A DNA stretch of 13,506 nt from the NCBI GenBank assembly GCA_041477815.1, contig JBGOUV010000176.1, positions 1 to 13,506 of the forward strand, written 5' to 3'. The notes under the pieces were generated by a model. It searched no databases. It worked only from the letters and a program-made list of their open reading frames with translations, and was not told the origin of the DNA. Below, one piece after another: positions 6,439-12,762 of the stretch; the stretch's first letter is position 1, and each line of letters opens with the position of its first letter. The translations under genes and the position numbers were made by a program. Source of the stretch: JBGOUV01 sp041477815 (GTDB taxonomy: Bacteria; Acidobacteriota; Terriglobia; Bryobacterales; JACQDG01).

Positions 6439-7577
6439 GATCGCGCGGTCGCCAGCGCCCCGGCGGTAAAAGTCAGCAGGTCTTCCCTCTCGCGGGCGAC
6501 CTGCTGCAGCCGCTCGAAATCGCCTGCCCTCTGGCACAACACGTACACCGAAGGGCACACCAGCCGCGCCGGGTCCGCGCCGCCCAGGCGCTCGAGCGAC
6601 AGGTCGATGGCCTCGGCGTAGCGCCCCAAGTGCGCCAGCAGCCCGACCAGGATCTGGGCCGGGGCCGTTCCGATCTGCTCGGGATCGCTCCCCTCGACCT
6701 TGCGCCGGAAGTGCGCCACCGCCCCGTCGGGGTCTTCTCCCAGCAGCGCCCGCAGGTAGACGCCGTAGTCGACGGCGATGTTCTCGAACGGCGGGTCGCC
6801 CTTGTATTGGAAGTTGGCGGAGAGACGCCGGCCGTAGTCGGTCAGCTCGACGGCCAGGCGCAGCGTCTCCGGATCGTCCAGCTCGGCGCTGAACCGGATC
6901 ACCGACATCACGTGGGAGGTATCCACATAGTAGCTATACTCGCCGAACAGCCAGTCGCGGCCGGCCATCAGCTCGGTGAGGCTGCCGGTCTCGGGCGCCT
7001 GGCCCTCCACCTCGAGAATCGCTGCTTTGATCCGCTCCAGCAGCTCACCGTGGATGGTCCGGACCAGCAGCCGGGCGCAGTCGTCGCGACCCTGCCGCGC
7101 CGGGTACTGCTCGAAGCTCGAAATAGCCCGGCAGGTCCCGTAGTGGGCCAGCAGCAACTGGAACCCCTTGGTCGGATGGACCCCTTCCAGGAAAGCAATC
7201 TCGATGACCGGCTCGATTCCCTCGCCCGCCTCCACCTTCTCAATGGCGGCGGCCACCGGGCCGGTGTCGCCGACGGCCCGAAAGTAGGGCCACGCCGCCG
7301 GGATGTTGCCGTCGGCCAGGAACAGGTTGCCGGTCTGGCGCGCCGCCTCGACAAAGGTTTCTTCGTAGGCCCCCCGCTGCCCGGCGGGGATATCCTCGAG
7401 CGAGCCCTCCTGGATCAGCGGCAGCCCCAGCTCGTGGCGCCGGCCGAGCAGCCGCACCTCAAACCACCCGCGGTAGTTTTTCTCGTCGAGGAACTGCTGC
7501 GCCAAAAGATCCAGCCCCGCTTGCGGTCCCTCGCCGCGCAGCGCCGACTCCAGCTCTTCGAATCCGTTAACGGCCAC
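6423..7577 (-). CDS. Protein of unknown function, mostly helical and possibly TPR-like
   Basis: I cannot assign a function to this 384-residue protein. It has no signal peptide or membrane segment. The sequence is largely helical, with helix pairs of TPR-like length in the C-terminal third (for example GLLAHLGRYAEAIDLSLERL, 312-331). Segments that look conserved are HYGTCRAISSFEQYP (145-159) and DTSHVMSVIRFSAELDDPE (219-237), both with His next to polar residues, and DPPFENIAVDYGVYLRALLG (261-280). It may be a scaffold or an enzyme of a poorly characterised family. The start codon is GTG at 7577-7575, with no Shine-Dalgarno sequence and a TATAAT box 8 nt upstream. The 3' end overlaps the convergent oxidoreductase gene by 16 bp, leaving no room for a terminator between them. 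Confidence 0.75.
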   Translation of the reverse strand: MAVNGFEELESALRGEGPQAGLDLLAQQFLDEKNYRGWFEVRLLGRRHELGLPLIQEGSLEDIPAGQRGAYEETFVEAARQTGNLFLADGNIPAAWPYFRAVGDTGPVAAAIEKVEAGEGIEPVIEIAFLEGVHPTKGFQLLLAHYGTCRAISSFEQYPARQGRDDCARLLVRTIHGELLERIKAAILEVEGQAPETGSLTELMAGRDWLFGEYSYYVDTSHVMSVIRFSAELDDPETLRLAVELTDYGRRLSANFQYKGDPPFENIAVDYGVYLRALLGEDPDGAVAHFRRKVEGSDPEQIGTAPAQILVGLLAHLGRYAEAIDLSLERLGGADPARLVCPSVYVLCQRAGDFERLQQVAREREDLLTFTAGALATARSYTGA

Positions 7578-7599
7578 TGGCAGCTATTATAGTAGGGCC
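7578..7599. promoter_or_regulatory. 22-bp divergent gap with overlapping opposite -10 boxes
   Basis: The near-symmetric sequence CTATTATAGTAG (7584-7595) reads TATAGT on the plus strand (7588-7593), 6 nt before the ATG at 7600. On the minus strand it reads TATAAT (7591-7586), 8 nt before the GTG at 7577. Both spacings put the transcription start at the first base of the start codon, so both mRNAs would be leaderless. On the minus strand a TTGTCC lies 16 bp upstream of TATAAT (7613-7608), inside the SDR coding region. The plus-strand -35 is weak. Confidence 0.6.
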
Positions 7600-8343
7600 A
7601 TGCTCAAGGACAAAGTCACACTCATAACCGGCGCCGCCGCCGGCATCGGGGAGGGCGCGGCCCACCTGTTCGCCGAGCGGGGAGCGCTGGTCTACATCCT
7701 GGACCGCAACGCCGCCGGAGGCGCCGCCGTCGCCGAGAGCATCCGGGCCGCGGGTGGGACCGCCTTCGCCTTCGCCACCGACGTCACCCAGCCGGAAACC
7801 ATCCGGCCGGCCGTGGAGGACGCCCTCCAGCGCTTCGGACGCGTCGACGTGCTCATCAATAACGCCGGTATCTACCCGCGCCGGGCCTTCCTCGACATGC
7901 AGGAATCCGAGTGGGACCAGATGCACGACATCCACCTCAAAGGCCTGTTCCACTGCTGCAAACTGGTATTGCCGCACATGGTGGCGCAGCGCAGCGGGAA
8001 AATAGTGAACATCTCGTCGGTGACGTTCTTCAAGGGCATGGCCAACCTGAGCCACTACGTAGCGGCCAAAGGCGGGATCATCGGCTTCACCCGGTCGCTG
8101 GCGCGCGAGATGGGGCCGCACAACGTGTACGTCAACTGCATCACCCCCGGCGCCATCCTGGTCGAGAGCGAGAAGCTGGTAGCGACTCCCGAGCAAATGG
8201 CCGAGATCGTGAAGCAACAGTGCCTGGAGCGGCGGCTGGGACCGCTCGACATCGCCCGGGTGTGCGTCTTCCTGGCCGGCCCCCTGAGCGACGGCATGAC
8301 CGGCCAAACCCTCAACGTCGACGGCGGACTGGTAATGTGGTGA
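7600..8343 (+). CDS. Classical SDR family NAD(P)-dependent oxidoreductase
   Basis: This 247-residue soluble enzyme is of the FabG-like short-chain dehydrogenase type. The cofactor loop is TGAAAGIG (10-17), and D35 at the end of the second strand (YILDRN) favours NAD(H). NNAG is at 87-90, the catalytic Ser is in NISS (S139/S140), and the YxxxK pair is Y153/K157 (YVAAKGG). PG at 183-184 and the C-terminal DGG (241-243) complete the family pattern. It is full length. The substrate is unknown: family members act on alcohols, sugars, steroids and 3-oxoacyl groups. The ATG at 7600 lacks a ribosome binding site but lies 6 nt after a -10-like TATAGT. The next gene, a small basic peptide, starts 22 nt after the stop. 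Confidence 0.92.
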   Translation: MLKDKVTLITGAAAGIGEGAAHLFAERGALVYILDRNAAGGAAVAESIRAAGGTAFAFATDVTQPETIRPAVEDALQRFGRVDVLINNAGIYPRRAFLDMQESEWDQMHDIHLKGLFHCCKLVLPHMVAQRSGKIVNISSVTFFKGMANLSHYVAAKGGIIGFTRSLAREMGPHNVYVNCITPGAILVESEKLVATPEQMAEIVKQQCLERRLGPLDIARVCVFLAGPLSDGMTGQTLNVDGGLVMW

Positions 8344-8365
8344 ATTTTGTGCTTTACTGATTACC

Positions 8366-8587
8366 ATGAGCCGCGTGATTCGAGTCCTGGTTCTCCTGTT
8401 GCTCTGCTTCTCGGTAGCTACCCCGGCCAAGCGAACGTCTTCCACGCGCCGCGGCCACGTCGCGACCAAGGTTCACAAGGCCAAGCGGGTCGCCAAGATG
8501 AAGGCGAAGTCCCACCGGCGCTCGAAGCCGAAGAAGTCCCAGCCTGGAAGTGTCTCCAGGCCCGCTGTCGCCGGTCCCAATAGATAG
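8366..8587 (+). CDS. Small secreted, highly basic peptide (73 aa)
   Basis: No family is recognised. The first 21 residues form a typical Sec signal peptide: Arg residues, then a Leu/Val core LVLLLLCF, then an end at ATPA. The predicted mature part of about 52 residues has 10 Lys, 8 Arg and no Asp or Glu. It is richest around KAKRVAKMKAKSHRRSKPKK, and the tail is Pro/Ser/Gly-rich. Such a charge pattern suits binding to nucleic acid, lipid head groups or acidic polymers, but that is inference. No Shine-Dalgarno sequence is present before the ATG. A TTTACT (8353-8358) lies 7 nt upstream and could be a weak -10 box. Its coding status rests on the clean signal peptide and the charge bias. Confidence 0.6.
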   Translation: MSRVIRVLVLLLLCFSVATPAKRTSSTRRGHVATKVHKAKRVAKMKAKSHRRSKPKKSQPGSVSRPAVAGPNR

Positions 8588-8672
8588 CGCCGAGCCAGCC
8601 CCAGCCAACGGATCGGCCCCCTGCCGCTCTGAGTTACCATGTAGTGGAACAGACACGGAAGCTCTGCGTCTC

Positions 8673-11330
8673 ATGCCTCCCCCCTCCACCATCGCCCACT
8701 ACCGGATCACCGCCAAGCTCGGCGAAGGCGGCATGGGCACGGTCTACCGCGCCACCGACACCAAGCTGGGCCGCGAGGTCGCCATTAAGGTCCTCCCCGC
8801 CTCCCTGGCCAACGATGCCGACTACCTCGCGCGCTTCGAGCGGGAGGCGCAGGTGCTCGCCTCGCTGAACCATCCCAATATCGCGATCCTGCACGGTTTG
8901 GAGGAATCCGGCGGGGTCCGGGCGCTGGTGATGGAGCTGGTGGAGGGACTGACGCTCGCCGAGCGCATCGCCGCCGGACCCCTTCCGCTGGAGGAAGCTC
9001 TTGCCATCGCCCGCCAGATCGCCGAGGCTCTGGAAGCGGCGCACGAGAAGGGCGTCATCCATCGCGACCTCAAGCCCGCCAACGTCAAGGTCACGCCCGA
9101 AGGCATCGTCAAGGTGCTCGACTTCGGCCTTGCCAAGGCCGCCGAGCCCGCTGCTGCCACCAGCGCGGCCAACTCTCCCACGCTGACCATCCGCTCCACG
9201 CAGATCGGGATGATCCTGGGGACCGCCGCCTACATGAGCCCGGAGCAGGCCACCGGAAAGCGGGTGGATCGCCGCGCGGACATCTGGTCCTTCGGCGTCG
9301 TCCTCGCGGAAATGCTCACCGGCCGCCGGATGTACACCGGCGAGAACGCGGCTGAAATCCTGGCCGCCGTCATTCTGAAGGAGCCGGACCTGGCCTCGCT
9401 GCCGCCGGCCACGCCAGCCGCGATCCGCAGACTGCTGCGCCGTTGTCTGGACAAGGACCCGCGCCTGCGCCTGCGCGACATCGGGGAAGCCCGCGTCGCG
9501 CTGGCTTCACCGGTCCTCGAAGAGACCGCCGTCGCGCCCGGCCCCACGGTCCGGCGCGGCGGCAGACTGGCGTGGGCCCTGGCGGGAGCACTGACACTGG
9601 CGCTCGTCTTCACCGGCACGGTCGCTTGGCGGGCCACGCGGCCTCCGGACCGCCCGCTCCTCTCGCTGAACGTGGATCTCGGCCCGGATGCTCTGCTGGG
9701 CCTGCGCGCAACGGTAGCGGTGTCTCCCGACGGCTCGCGCCTCGCCCACCCCGCGCGCCTGGCCAATGGACGGCAGGGGCTCGCCGTGCGGGTGCTGAGC
9801 CAATCGAAGGCCACGCCGCTGGCAGGCACCGAAGACGCCACCGTCCCGTTCTTCTCGCCAGATGGGCAGTGGGTGGCCTTCTTCGCCAATGGCAAACTGA
9901 AGAAGATTCCGTCCCAGGGCGGCGCTGCGGTCGTTCTCTGCGACGCTCCTGGAGGCCGGGGCGCCACCTGGGGCGACGACGGCAACATCTATGCCACGCT
10001 CAACAACAGCGCCGCGGTCTCGCGTATCCCGGAAAACGGTGGCGCTCCCCAGCCGGCGACGAAGCTCCGTGAAGACGAGAGGGCGCACCGCTGGCCGCAG
10101 ATCCTGCCCGGGTCCCAGGTGCTGCTGTTCTCGTCTAACCGCACCGTCACCGACTGGGACGAAGCGAATATCGAGGCGTTCTTCCTCCGGACGGGCGAAC
10201 GAAAGATTCTGCAGCGCGGCGGGTTCTTCGGCCGCTACCTGCCCAGCGGCCATCTGGTTTACCTCCGCGAGGGATCGCTCTATGCGGCGCGGTTCGATGC
10301 CGGCCGGATGGCGTTGCAGGGCGCCCCCACACCGCTGCTCACCGATGTCGCCGCCCACGCCCCCTCCGGCGGAGGGCAGTTCGATTTCGCCGCGAATGGC
10401 CTGTTCGTATATGCCGCGGGCAAAGGGGAAATGTCGCGCTATACGTTTGGCTGGATGCGCGCCGGAGGCAAGGTCGAGCCGCTGAACGTGCCCGAGCAGG
10501 TCTACGCCGCCCCACGCCTTTCCCCGGACGGGAAGCGGCTGGCGCATGTGATCATGAGCAGCCAGGATATCTGGGTGTACGACCTGGAACGCGGGACCTC
10601 CACGCGGCTCACCCCCGGCGGAAATAACTATGCCTTTCCCGTCTGGACTCGCGACGGCCGGCACATCGTGTACTCGTCCCGTGTTCAGAACGGGAACGCC
10701 CTGTGGTGGGCGCGCGCGGATGGCTCCGGGTCGCCCTTGCGGCTGGCAGAAAGCAATATACCCATCTACGCGTCTTCCTTCTCTCCCGAGGGACGCACCC
10801 TGGCTTGTTTCGGGGACGGCATCTGGACTCTGTCCCTCGACCTGAGCGATCCCGACCGGCCCAAACCCGGCACGCCGGAGCGCCTGCTGCCGCAAGGAGG
10901 TTCCCCCGCGTTCTCGCCCGAGGGGCGGTGGATCGCGTACGTTTCGTTCGAATCCGGCGCCTCCGAGGTGTATGTGCGGCCCGCGCCGGGCAACTCCGCC
11001 GCCTCCGGGGGCAAGTGGCTCATTTCGACCGGAGGCGCGAAGTTCGCGGTGTGGTCCCCCGCCGGGCGCCAACTCTTTTACGCGACTCCGGACAACCATG
11101 TCATGGTCGTGGATTACACCGCCGCCGGCGCTGCGTTCTCCCCGGGCAAGCCCCGGCCCTGGAGCGCCACACCAATCGGCAACGCCAGCGGACCCGCGAA
11201 TTTCGACGTCGCCCCGGACGGCCAGCGCCTCCTCGCCTGCCCCGCCAGCGAACCCGAGCAGGCCAAGGGCAACCTGCACCTGGTGTTCCTGCTGAACTTC
11301 TTCGACGAGCTGAAGAGGCGCCTTCCCTGA
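8673..11330 (+). CDS. Transmembrane Ser/Thr protein kinase with extracytoplasmic PD40-type beta-propeller
   Basis: This 885-residue sensor kinase is of the PknB/Hanks type. The cytoplasmic kinase domain (about 10-275) has the Gly loop GEGGMG (17-22), the VAIK lysine K39, the catalytic loop HRDLKPAN (130-137, D132), DFG (150-152) and the activation-segment end MSPE (188-191). The Thr/Ser-rich activation loop TLTIRSTQIG suggests autophosphorylation. One membrane span follows (about 298-317, WALAGALTLALVFTGTVAW). The rest, about 560 residues, should lie outside. It carries repeated SPDG/SPEG motifs near 351, 395, 617, 659, 704, 748, 795 and 847, which are PD40/TolB-like propeller blades. The ATG at 8673 places the kinase fold ten residues in. 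The frame stays open upstream to a GTG at 8550, but that would overlap the previous gene and add a Pro/Ala-rich leader with no domain. This architecture is frequent in Acidobacteriota. Its ligand and substrates are unknown. Confidence 0.92.
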   Translation: MPPPSTIAHYRITAKLGEGGMGTVYRATDTKLGREVAIKVLPASLANDADYLARFEREAQVLASLNHPNIAILHGLEESGGVRALVMELVEGLTLAERIAAGPLPLEEALAIARQIAEALEAAHEKGVIHRDLKPANVKVTPEGIVKVLDFGLAKAAEPAAATSAANSPTLTIRSTQIGMILGTAAYMSPEQATGKRVDRRADIWSFGVVLAEMLTGRRMYTGENAAEILAAVILKEPDLASLPPATPAAIRRLLRRCLDKDPRLRLRDIGEARVALASPVLEETAVAPGPTVRRGGRLAWALAGALTLALVFTGTVAWRATRPPDRPLLSLNVDLGPDALLGLRATVAVSPDGSRLAHPARLANGRQGLAVRVLSQSKATPLAGTEDATVPFFSPDGQWVAFFANGKLKKIPSQGGAAVVLCDAPGGRGATWGDDGNIYATLNNSAAVSRIPENGGAPQPATKLREDERAHRWPQILPGSQVLLFSSNRTVTDWDEANIEAFFLRTGERKILQRGGFFGRYLPSGHLVYLREGSLYAARFDAGRMALQGAPTPLLTDVAAHAPSGGGQFDFAANGLFVYAAGKGEMSRYTFGWMRAGGKVEPLNVPEQVYAAPRLSPDGKRLAHVIMSSQDIWVYDLERGTSTRLTPGGNNYAFPVWTRDGRHIVYSSRVQNGNALWWARADGSGSPLRLAESNIPIYASSFSPEGRTLACFGDGIWTLSLDLSDPDRPKPGTPERLLPQGGSPAFSPEGRWIAYVSFESGASEVYVRPAPGNSAASGGKWLISTGGAKFAVWSPAGRQLFYATPDNHVMVVDYTAAGAAFSPGKPRPWSATPIGNASGPANFDVAPDGQRLLACPASEPEQAKGNLHLVFLLNFFDELKRRLP

Positions 11331-11348
11331 ATCCCTGAATCCCTAAAT
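11325..11348. repeat. Octamer tandem repeat spanning two convergent stop codons
   Basis: CCCTGAAT (11325-11332), CCCTGAAT (11333-11340) and CCCTAAAT (11341-11348) follow each other directly. The first copy supplies the TGA stop of the kinase gene. The third holds the TAG stop of the convergent SDR gene (minus strand, 11345-11343). Only 12 bp separate the two genes, and no hairpin terminator is visible. Confidence 0.8.
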
Positions 11349-12077
11349 CCCCCAGCCGCCGCTGACGTGGAGGTTGGCCCCGGTGACATAGCGGGCCAGG
11401 TCCGACAGCAAAAAGTTCACCACCCCCACCACGTCCGCCACGCTGCCCAGGTATCCGGCCGGGATGTGTTTGACCATGGCTGCCAACTCCGGCTCCGGGG
11501 CGCTGCCCGAGTTCACGAAGCCGGGCGAGATGGAGTTGACCGTGATGCCGCTCGCGGCCAGCAGACGCGCCAGGGAGCGGGTCAGCACCAGGACTCCCGC
11601 TTTGGCGATGTAATGCGCCGTCAACTGGGGCTGCGCGACCATCTGGTCGGCCGTGGCCATGCTGAAGTTGACGATACGCCCCCAGCCGCGCGCCTTCATG
11701 CCCGGGGCCACAGCACGGCTGAGATAGAACACCGGGTGCAGATTGTTGTCGAACATCTCCAGCCAGCCGTCCACCGTCTCCTCCAGCAGTCCGATGCGGT
11801 GGTACGGCCCGGCGGCGTTAATCAGCGCGTCGACGCGGCCCCATTCGCGCTCCACCTTGGCGGCGAACCGGGCGGCCGCCTTGGGCCGTGAGACGTCGCA
11901 CTGGTTGGCCATGGCCCGTACACCCAGGTCGGCGATGGCGGCCATGGTCTCCTGGGCCGGCTGATGACTGGCGCGGTAGCAAATGGCGACCGACCACCCC
12001 TGCCCGGCCAACGACAGGGCGATCGCCCTGCCGATCCCCCGGGCGCCGCCGGTAATCAAGGCGACTCTTTCGTTCAT
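11343..12077 (-). CDS. SDR family oxidoreductase with altered active-site spacing
   Basis: This 244-residue short-chain dehydrogenase has the cofactor loop TGGARGIG (9-16). CYRASH (33-38) after the second strand has Arg rather than Asp, which suggests NADP(H). NAAG (87-90) replaces NNAG, and S139 in VNFS is the catalytic serine. The usual YxxxK pair reads H155-Y156-I157-A158-K159, so Tyr and Lys are one residue closer than normal; AKAGVLVLTRSLA then continues in the family pattern. ISPG (183-186) and the C-terminal SGG (239-241) are present. The start at 12077 is supported by GGAGG 6 nt upstream (minus strand, 12088-12084). An upstream in-frame GTG at 12113 has no such support. It lies 80 nt after the toxin remnant and ends 12 bp from the convergent kinase. 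It is either an enzyme with a rearranged active site or an inactive one. Confidence 0.85.
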   Translation of the reverse strand: MNERVALITGGARGIGRAIALSLAGQGWSVAICYRASHQPAQETMAAIADLGVRAMANQCDVSRPKAAARFAAKVEREWGRVDALINAAGPYHRIGLLEETVDGWLEMFDNNLHPVFYLSRAVAPGMKARGWGRIVNFSMATADQMVAQPQLTAHYIAKAGVLVLTRSLARLLAASGITVNSISPGFVNSGSAPEPELAAMVKHIPAGYLGSVADVVGVVNFLLSDLARYVTGANLHVSGGWGI

Positions 12078-12080
12078 GAA

Positions 12081-12150
12081 CTGCCTCCGGGCCCGCCCTG
12101 GTGGCGGTCCCACGGTGATCCATTGTAATCCGGTTGCCCGGCGGAGGCAG
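12081..12150 (-). promoter_or_regulatory. Inverted repeat able to mask the SDR ribosome binding site
   Basis: In the minus-strand leader, the segment at 12150-12142 (CTGCCTCCG) is the exact complement of 12089-12081 (CGGAGGCAG), which contains the Shine-Dalgarno GGAGG of the SDR gene. After a 3-nt bulge, pairing continues for 3 bp (GGC at 12090-12092 with GCC at 12136-12138). The loop is about 43 nt. The left partner begins 7 nt after the restored stop codon of the toxin gene. Confidence 0.45.
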
Positions 12151-12157
12151 AGCGCTA

Positions 12158-12414
12158 CTAATACGTCGTTGAAGTGCGGCGGACGATCGCACTGACCGCC
12201 ACTGTCCTTCCGCCTCGGTCAACGGCAAAGAAGACGCGGTAGTCCCCCAACGGCGGCGCCAATGGTTGCCTGCGCCCTCCAGCTTGATGACGTCACCCCC
12301 AAACGGGTCGTTGGCCATGTCGCGGATGGCGCCTGCGATTCTGTGCTGGTCGCTAGCGGGAAATTTCGCGACTTGCTTTTGCGCCGGCCTTGCGACGACG
12401 ACCGTCCAGTTCAT
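12158..12414 (-). pseudogene. RelE/ParE-family toxin with a one-base frameshift
   Basis: Translation from the ATG at 12414 gives MNWTVVVARPAQKQVAKFP and continues through DVIKLEGAGNHWRR, a normal RelE/ParE-type mRNA-interferase beginning. At that point the frame leaves the family pattern. A shift of one base near the CG-rich and G5 stretch (12244-12260) restores LGDYRVFFAVDRGGRTVAV and SAIVRRTSTTY, then a TAG at 12160-12158. The repaired protein would have about 85 residues, the usual size, and would include the W-R-x-R-x-G-D-Y-R core. The 257-nt length is one base short of a whole number of codons, consistent with a single deletion. Unrepaired, the frame runs on into the SDR gene (to 11818). 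The start overlaps the antitoxin gene by 62 bp. This may be a true inactivation or an assembly/sequencing error; programmed frameshifting is less likely but possible. Confidence 0.8.
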
Positions 12415-12643
12415 GAAGAAAATCGTTCAGAGACACGCACTCGCCGCGGGCAATCGCCGCTTCACCATTGCGGATGGCGGCCAGCTCGGCCCTAGTGGGT
12501 TTGTAAGTCGGCGTCTTCGCCGTAATAGTGACGGTGCGCGGGGACACCCTGAATGTCAGCCGGTCGCCGCCTTTGATCCCGGCCTGACGCTGAACCCTTG
12601 GTGGTACCACCAGTTGGGTTTTCTCCTTGAGCGTTCTGGTCAT
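12353..12643 (-). CDS. AbrB/MazE-type antitoxin
   Basis: This 96-residue protein should bind DNA as a dimer through its N-terminal swapped-hairpin (SpoVT-AbrB) domain and neutralise the adjacent RelE-like toxin through its C-terminal part. The N-terminal segment EKTQLVVPPRVQRQAGIK (7-24) followed by GDRLTF has the pattern of that domain. The segment TRAELAAIRNGEAAIARGE (50-68), followed by SLNDFLHEL (71-79), is typical of toxin-binding tails. The last 17 residues, rich in Lys and Arg (GRRRKAGAKASREISR), are encoded where the gene overlaps the toxin start. There is no Shine-Dalgarno sequence before the ATG. A promoter with a dyad lies just upstream, as expected for autoregulation. Confidence 0.85.
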   Translation of the reverse strand: MTRTLKEKTQLVVPPRVQRQAGIKGGDRLTFRVSPRTVTITAKTPTYKPTRAELAAIRNGEAAIARGECVSLNDFLHELDGRRRKAGAKASREISR

Positions 12644-12651
12644 GGACGTAA

Positions 12652-12679
12652 ACGATAGCTGTCATCTACAGCATAGCAA
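12652..12679 (-). promoter_or_regulatory. Candidate antitoxin-toxin promoter with an operator dyad
   Basis: On the minus strand TTGCTA (12679-12674) and TATCGT (12657-12652) are separated by 16 bp, and the -10-like box ends 8 nt before the antitoxin ATG. The spacer holds the inverted repeat GCTGT / ACAGC (12658-12662 and 12668-12672, 5-nt loop). A protein bound there would block the promoter, which fits antitoxin autoregulation. Confidence 0.45.
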
Positions 12680-12681
12680 GA

Positions 12682-12719
12682 ATCCGCCCAGGAGCACTTT
12701 CCTCGCCGCCGCGGCGGAT
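12682..12719. repeat. Inverted repeat with a GC palindrome in the divergent intergenic region
   Basis: ATCCGCC (12682-12688) is matched by GGCGGAT (12713-12719), and the right side lies in a perfect 12-bp palindrome CCGCCGCGGCGG (12706-12717). It sits between the antitoxin promoter and the PQQ-like gene. No T-run follows on either strand, so it is not a good intrinsic terminator. Its role is unknown. Confidence 0.4.
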
Positions 12720-12762
12720 CGCCCCTGCCGAGGCGGGCGGCTACCATGCGAAAATTGGTCAA

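Noticed and set aside
5997..7592. Open frame of 531 codons on the plus strand
   Set aside because: It crosses the end of the oxidoreductase gene in another frame and runs antisense to the minus-strand gene of unknown function; composition is that of a shadow and no domain is seen.
8550..8672. Upstream GTG start for the kinase, adding 41 residues
   Set aside because: It would overlap the small basic peptide gene and add a Pro/Ala-rich segment with no domain; the ATG at 8673 places the kinase fold as usual.
9507..11279. Open frame of 590 codons on the minus strand
   Set aside because: It is antisense to the kinase propeller, which has clear repeated motifs; the antisense product shows none.
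12078..12113. Upstream GTG start for the second SDR, adding 12 residues
   Set aside because: The ATG at 12077 has GGAGG 6 nt upstream and puts the Rossmann strand at the very N-terminus, as normal for SDRs.
12682..12719. Intrinsic terminator between the antitoxin and the PQQ-like gene
   Set aside because: The hairpin is GC-rich, but no T-run follows on either strand and the genes are divergent, so no transcript is expected to end there.
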